Assembly: GCA_035547835.1 (NCBI GenBank)
Contig: DASZTW010000019.1
Location: 124,001 to 188,000 of the forward strand
Source of the DNA: Acidimicrobiales bacterium
GTDB taxonomy: Bacteria; Actinomycetota; Acidimicrobiia; Acidimicrobiales; Iamiaceae
DNA length: 64,000 nt
Direction of reading: 5' to 3'
Under the pieces are notes generated by a model. The model had not been told where the DNA came from. It searched no databases and saw only the letters and a program-made list of their open reading frames with translations. Position numbers and translations under genes: made by a program. Below, in pieces: positions 60,282 through 64,000 of this stretch (positions within the stretch are counted from its first letter, which is position 1; every line of letters starts with the position of its first letter).

Positions 60282-60293
60282 CGTCTTGGGTCC

Positions 60294-62570
60294 GTGCAGT
60301 ACACGACCCGAATCCTCGCCCTGGTGGTGGCCGGCGCGCTGACCCTGGTGCTCTGCGCGGTCGCGCTGGTGCCAGCCGTGAACACGGTGCGTTCGGCGGG
60401 CTCGTACACGCCGGAGAAGCTGGACTTGCCGGCCATCGGCCAGCGGTCGTTGATCTTCGACAACAGCGGCTCGCTGATCGGGTCGTTCCAAGACGAGATC
60501 AACCGGTCGCTCGTGAAGCTGTCCGACGTGCCGTCCACCGTCGTGCAGTCGGTGCTCGCGGTCGAAGACAGCGACTTCTACAAGCACGGGCCGGTCGACG
60601 TTCACTCGATCGTGCGCGCCATGGCCACCAACGTGAAGCAGGGCGGGGTGGCCCAAGGCGGGTCGACCATCACCCAGCAAGTGGTGAAGAAGACGCTGAC
60701 CGGCTCGAAGATCACTTTGTCGCGCAAGCTGCGCGAGGCGTTCCTGGCGGTGCAGCTCGAACGGCAGCTCACCAAGGACCAGATCCTCGAGCGCTACCTC
60801 AACATCATCTACTTGGGGCACGGCGCCTACGGCGTGCAGGCGGCGGCGGAGGTCTACTTCAACAAGGACGTGTCGAAGCTCGATTGGGCCGAGGGGGCGC
60901 TGCTGGCCGCGCTGATCTCCAACCCGAACGGTTACGACCCGAAGACGCATCCGAGCGTGGCGTTGGAGCAGCGTTCGCTCGCGCTGCGTCGTCTGGTCGA
61001 GACCCACCGCTTGTCGCAGGCCGAGGCCGACAAGGCCAACAAGGAGCCGTTGCCCACCACTTTCCACACGCCGCCGGCGTCGATCCGCGACTACTTCACC
61101 CAAGAAGTGCTGCGTCGGCTGCTGAGCGGTGACACGCCCGAAGGCGCAGCGCTCGGCAACACGCAAGAAGCTCGCTACAACGCGGTGTTCCGTGGCGGGC
61201 TGCGGATCTACACCACGTACGACCGTGGCGCGCAGCTGGTGGCCGAGCACGCCGCGCAGCAGTCGGTCCAGGGGGTGGGCGGTGACCCGGCCACCCTGAC
61301 GTACGCCTTGCCGGCGTATCAAGGCGTCCCGCAGCAGGGCACCGTTGCCATGGCCTCGGTCGAGCCGTCGACGGGCGCGGTGCGGGTGCTGGTCGGCGGT
61401 CCGCCGCCGACGGTGCCCGACCAGCTCGACTTCGCCACCGACTCCCTCAAGCAGCCCGGCTCGTCGTTCAAGACATTCGTCCTGGTGGCGGCCATGGAGG
61501 AGGGATTCGTGCCGTCCGACACGATCGAGAGCTCGCAAGGCAACTTGTGGTGGGACGATCCCTCCACGTTCCAGCAGGTCGACACCCGTTACAACCGACC
61601 CCAGAAGTGCGTGAACTTCTCCTCTGGTGAGGGCGGCGTGCGCACGCTCACGTCGGCCACCACGAACTCGGTGAACTGCGCGTACTGGCGCCTCGGGCAG
61701 GTCGTCGGGCTCGAGAAGGTCGCCGACATCGCCAAGAACATGGGCATCACCAACTGCTACACGGACACGCCCGACTCGAAGATGACCGATGCAGAGAAGG
61801 CCCGCGCCGCGCAGTGCATGAACCCCTGGTACCCGGTGATGTCGTTCGGCGGGACCTTCGGCGTGCACCCCCTCGACATGGCCGCGGCGTACGCCGTGCT
61901 GGCCAACGACGGGGTGCGCAACGCGCCGTACTTCGTCGACAAGATCACCGACGCGAGCGGCAAGGTGATCTACCAGCACAAGGCGGACCCGCAACGGGTG
62001 ATCTCGTCGCAGACGGCTCGCCTCGTGACGCAGGTGCTCGTCGCCAACGTGCAGGGTGGCACCGGTACGCGCGCCCGCCTCACCAACGGCCAGCAGGCCG
62101 CCGGCAAGACCGGCACCACCGATGAAGCCAAGAACTTGTGGTTCGTCGGCTACACCCCCCAGCTCGCGACGGCGGTGTGGTGGGGTGACAGGGGCACCGC
62201 TGAGGTCCCGATGTTCGGGGGCAGCGCCCAAGGTGGGCAGTACCCCGCCCGGACGTGGGGCTTGTTCATGAACGAGCTCCTGGCGTTGCGCAGCACGCCC
62301 AAGGTTCCGTTCACGACCCCCGACCGCACCCGCGGCGGCGTTTACCTCACCATGGGCACCAACGACGGCCAGGGCTATGACCCGAACGTGTACCGCCGGG
62401 CCGCTCCCGTGGTGCCGAGGCCCGCCGCCCCGCCGGCCAGCACGTCTTCGTCCACGCCGTCGTCCGGCCCGACCACTCCCGCGCCGACCCAGCCGACCGT
62501 TCCGGGACCGACCGTCACCACACCTGGCGGCGGAAATGGCGGCCGACCCGGCCGCGGCGGGCATCCTTGA
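60294..62570 (+). CDS. class A penicillin-binding protein (transglycosylase/transpeptidase)
   Basis: A 758-residue bifunctional peptidoglycan synthase. One N-terminal membrane helix (about 5-30) anchors it. The GT51 domain has SVLAVEDSDFYKHGPVDVHS (catalytic Glu), GGSTITQQVVKKTLTGSK, RKLREAFLAVQLERQLTKDQ and YLNIIYLGHGAYGVQAAAEV. The transpeptidase has SxxK in KQPGSSFKTFV, SxN in TTNSVNC and KTG in AGKTGTTDEAKN. The C-terminus is Pro/Thr/Ser- and Gly-rich. GTG 60294 lies 9 nt after TAACGT (60279-60284). It builds the cell wall in the periplasmic-side space. Confidence 0.95.
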   Translation: MQYTTRILALVVAGALTLVLCAVALVPAVNTVRSAGSYTPEKLDLPAIGQRSLIFDNSGSLIGSFQDEINRSLVKLSDVPSTVVQSVLAVEDSDFYKHGPVDVHSIVRAMATNVKQGGVAQGGSTITQQVVKKTLTGSKITLSRKLREAFLAVQLERQLTKDQILERYLNIIYLGHGAYGVQAAAEVYFNKDVSKLDWAEGALLAALISNPNGYDPKTHPSVALEQRSLALRRLVETHRLSQAEADKANKEPLPTTFHTPPASIRDYFTQEVLRRLLSGDTPEGAALGNTQEARYNAVFRGGLRIYTTYDRGAQLVAEHAAQQSVQGVGGDPATLTYALPAYQGVPQQGTVAMASVEPSTGAVRVLVGGPPPTVPDQLDFATDSLKQPGSSFKTFVLVAAMEEGFVPSDTIESSQGNLWWDDPSTFQQVDTRYNRPQKCVNFSSGEGGVRTLTSATTNSVNCAYWRLGQVVGLEKVADIAKNMGITNCYTDTPDSKMTDAEKARAAQCMNPWYPVMSFGGTFGVHPLDMAAAYAVLANDGVRNAPYFVDKITDASGKVIYQHKADPQRVISSQTARLVTQVLVANVQGGTGTRARLTNGQQAAGKTGTTDEAKNLWFVGYTPQLATAVWWGDRGTAEVPMFGGSAQGGQYPARTWGLFMNELLALRSTPKVPFTTPDRTRGGVYLTMGTNDGQGYDPNVYRRAAPVVPRPAAPPASTSSSTPSSGPTTPAPTQPTVPGPTVTTPGGGNGGRPGRGGHP

Positions 62571-62576
62571 GACCAT

Positions 62577-63308
62577 ATGAGTGACCCGTCCTCTCCCTCC
62601 GACCTCGAACGGCTGCTCGCGGTCCAAGGCCACGACACACATGCCGACCAGCTTCGCCATCGCCGTGACTCGCTCGAGGAGCGAACGACGCTGGCCGAAG
62701 CCAACCAGCGTCTCGCCGCGACCGACGCCGAGATCGCGCGGCTCGAGGCTGCTCGTGACGAGCTCGCTCGCGAGCAGAAGCGCGAGGAGGACGCGGCCGC
62801 GTCGTTCGTCGAGCGGGCGGCCCTCGCGGAGCGCCAGCTCTACGGCGGCACCGTGTCCAACCCCCGCGAGTTGCAGGCGTTGCAGGACGACATCGCCTCC
62901 CTGAAGCGCCACCAGTCGGGCCACGAAGACCGTGTGCTGGAGCTGATGGAGGAGATCGAACCGCTGCAGAGCGAGATCGACGCGCAGCGCGTCACCCGCC
63001 GCGAAACCGAGGCGGCCGTCTCCGCCGCGCAGGCGGGTCTGCTCGCGGCCGAGACCGCCGTCGACGCGGAGCTGGCCGAGGTCGAGGCGCAGCGAGCCGG
63101 GTCGATCGACGGCATCGACGAAGGATTGGTCGGCGAGTACGAGAAGCTGCGCGTGCCACTCGGCGGCGTGGCCATCGCACGACTCACCGGCAACCGTTGC
63201 GACGGCTGCCACCTCACCTTGTCGGCCGTCGAAGTCGACCGCATCCGGCACTTGCCGCCCGACGAGCTGGTCAACTGCGAAGAGTGCGGCCGCATGTTGG
63301 TCCACTGA
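62577..63308 (+). CDS. coiled-coil protein with C4 zinc ribbon (CT398-like)
   Basis: A 243-residue protein of the CT398/YbeD-unrelated zinc-ribbon group (formerly DUF164). A long coiled coil (about 15-175), with TLAEANQRLAATDAEIARLE and ERQLYGGTVSNPRELQALQD, is followed by the zinc ribbon NRCDGCHLTLSAVEVDRIRH and VNCEECGRMLVH (four Cys). Homologs bind sigma-54 or secretion parts in chlamydiae, but its actinobacterial role is unknown. It starts 6 bp after the penicillin-binding protein gene. Confidence 0.88.
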   Translation: MSDPSSPSDLERLLAVQGHDTHADQLRHRRDSLEERTTLAEANQRLAATDAEIARLEAARDELAREQKREEDAAASFVERAALAERQLYGGTVSNPRELQALQDDIASLKRHQSGHEDRVLELMEEIEPLQSEIDAQRVTRRETEAAVSAAQAGLLAAETAVDAELAEVEAQRAGSIDGIDEGLVGEYEKLRVPLGGVAIARLTGNRCDGCHLTLSAVEVDRIRHLPPDELVNCEECGRMLVH

Positions 63309-63451
63309 GCATGCAAGGGGTCAGGCGAGTGCGCGCCGCGACGAGGATGGCGTGGCGAGGGAGTCGACGCCGCTCGCCGGCCGTGTGCTCCTCACCGAAC
63401 TTCGTGCCGGACGCCCGTCCGGGCGGCCGTCCGGGCGGCCGCTGAGCAGCC

Positions 63452-63952
63452 GTGTTGGTCTGGTTCCTCGGCGCGAGCGTCGTCGCCGTCTGGGTGGTGT
63501 TCCGGAGCCCCGCCCTCGACAACCGGCTGGTCGCGGTGGGGGCGGTGCTGCCGGTCCTCGAAGCGCTGACCGGCCGGCCTCGCGTCCTGCACACGTTGCT
63601 CGCGTCGATCGTCGTGCTCGTGGCGGTGATGTTGGCCACGCGTCGGCGGCGGCTGCTGCGACGCCGGTGGTTGGGGCTGCCGATCGGCCTGTTCTTGCAT
63701 CTCGTCCTCGACGGCACGTGGAGCCGCAAGCAGTTGTTCTGGTGGCCGTTGTTCGGCGCGGGGTTCGGTCATCGCCAAGTGCCCGAGCTGACCCACGGCG
63801 CGCTCGGCTGGCTGCTCGAGCTCGCCGGCATCGCGTGCCTGGTCTGGGTGGTCGAGCGGTTCCGCTTGCGTGAGCCGGCGCGGCGGAGCCTGTTCCTGCG
63901 CACCGGTCAGTTCTCCCGCGATCTGGCCAGGGGACCGGAGGCGGGATGCTGA
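63452..63952 (+). CDS. small integral membrane protein, metal-dependent hydrolase-like
   Basis: A 166-residue membrane protein with about four helices: residues 1-18, 25-40, 47-62 and 118-134. The segment IGLFLHLVLDGTWSRKQLFW has the His-x-x-x-Asp pattern seen in YdjM/DUF457-type membrane hydrolases, as does AVGAVLPVLEALTGRPRVLH, but the match is partial. GTG 63452 is the only good start. The upstream 143-bp gap has a repeated GTCCGGGCGGCC. The stop overlaps the next gene by 7 nt. Confidence 0.7.
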   Translation: MLVWFLGASVVAVWVVFRSPALDNRLVAVGAVLPVLEALTGRPRVLHTLLASIVVLVAVMLATRRRRLLRRRWLGLPIGLFLHLVLDGTWSRKQLFWWPLFGAGFGHRQVPELTHGALGWLLELAGIACLVWVVERFRLREPARRSLFLRTGQFSRDLARGPEAGC

Positions 63953-64000
63953 TCCTCGTCCGCCACGGTCGCACCGCGGCGAACGCGCAGCGGCTGCTGC
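63946..64000 (+). CDS. histidine phosphatase (phosphoglycerate mutase-like), partial at window edge
   Basis: Only 18 codons are visible: MLILVRHGRTAANAQRLL. The RHG with Thr and Asn downstream is the hallmark of the histidine phosphatase superfamily. It overlaps the membrane protein gene by 7 nt, and the rest lies beyond the window. Confidence 0.8.
   Translation, partial: MLILVRHGRTAANAQRLL

Overview
The window is high-GC actinobacterial DNA, most like the class Acidimicrobiia. The arguments are indirect: housekeeping order phoH-ybeY-CNNM-era, then uppS-recO-glyS-ppdK-dnaG-sigA; two F420-type LLM oxidoreductases; an SCO6745-family gene; a uroporphyrinogen-III synthase fused to a winged helix beside nirBD; many GTG starts and ATGA/GTGA overlaps; and TAnnnT -10 boxes 6-9 nt before start codons, which suggests leaderless transcripts. 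No rRNA, CRISPR array, insertion sequence or prophage was seen.

Layout. 1-4883 (minus): Tad/Flp pilus operon cpaB-cpaE-tadA-tadB-tadC, cut by the window edge. 5054-9647: excisionase-type DNA-binding protein, a repeated-barrel hypothetical, then phoH-ybeY-CNNM/CBS-era. 9743-19402: DinG-like helicase, LLM oxidoreductase with SnoaL-like protein behind a KstR-like operator, YihY, uppS-recO, two RDD proteins, glyS, an HSL-type esterase. 19606-26868: ppdK, TerC, dnaG, sigA, a small membrane protein, tRNA-Asn and tRNA-Met. 26894-36807: heterodimeric ABC exporter, di-iron protein plus SCO6745 protein, Ser/Thr kinase, inositol-phosphatase-like protein, NUDIX and DUF523 proteins.

36870-48033 is the most accessory-looking part. 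tRNA-Val is followed by an esterase remnant, a methyltransferase and an SRPBCC protein. Next come a dioxygenase/GMC-oxidoreductase operon, a MiaE-like ferritin-fold protein, an alcohol dehydrogenase, a nitronate-monooxygenase operon ending in a TetR regulator, and a PaaI-type thioesterase. Three near-identical 20-bp palindromes lie before the dioxygenase operon, between the alcohol dehydrogenase and nitronate-monooxygenase genes, and before the thioesterase. I infer one autoregulated TetR regulon for lipid or other hydrophobic substrates.

48061-53235 is a nitrite assimilation cluster: FNT channel, HemD-winged-helix regulator and NirBD, with a four-half-site GlnR-type box between the channel and regulator genes. 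53603-55037 is a DUF2786/TIGR04338 pair. 55425-58946 is a DUF488 protein and a beta-phosphoglucomutase/GH65 phosphorylase pair for disaccharide phosphorolysis. 59031-64000 holds a second LLM oxidoreductase, a class A penicillin-binding protein, a coiled-coil zinc-ribbon protein, a membrane protein and the start of a histidine phosphatase.

The most unusual sequence-level signal is a palindromic repeat of about 73 bp. It is in tandem at 55188-55346, and a diverged copy lies in frame inside the coding sequence at 45740-46768, where it would add about 24 residues with atypical codons. No clearly new defence or biosynthetic system was identified.
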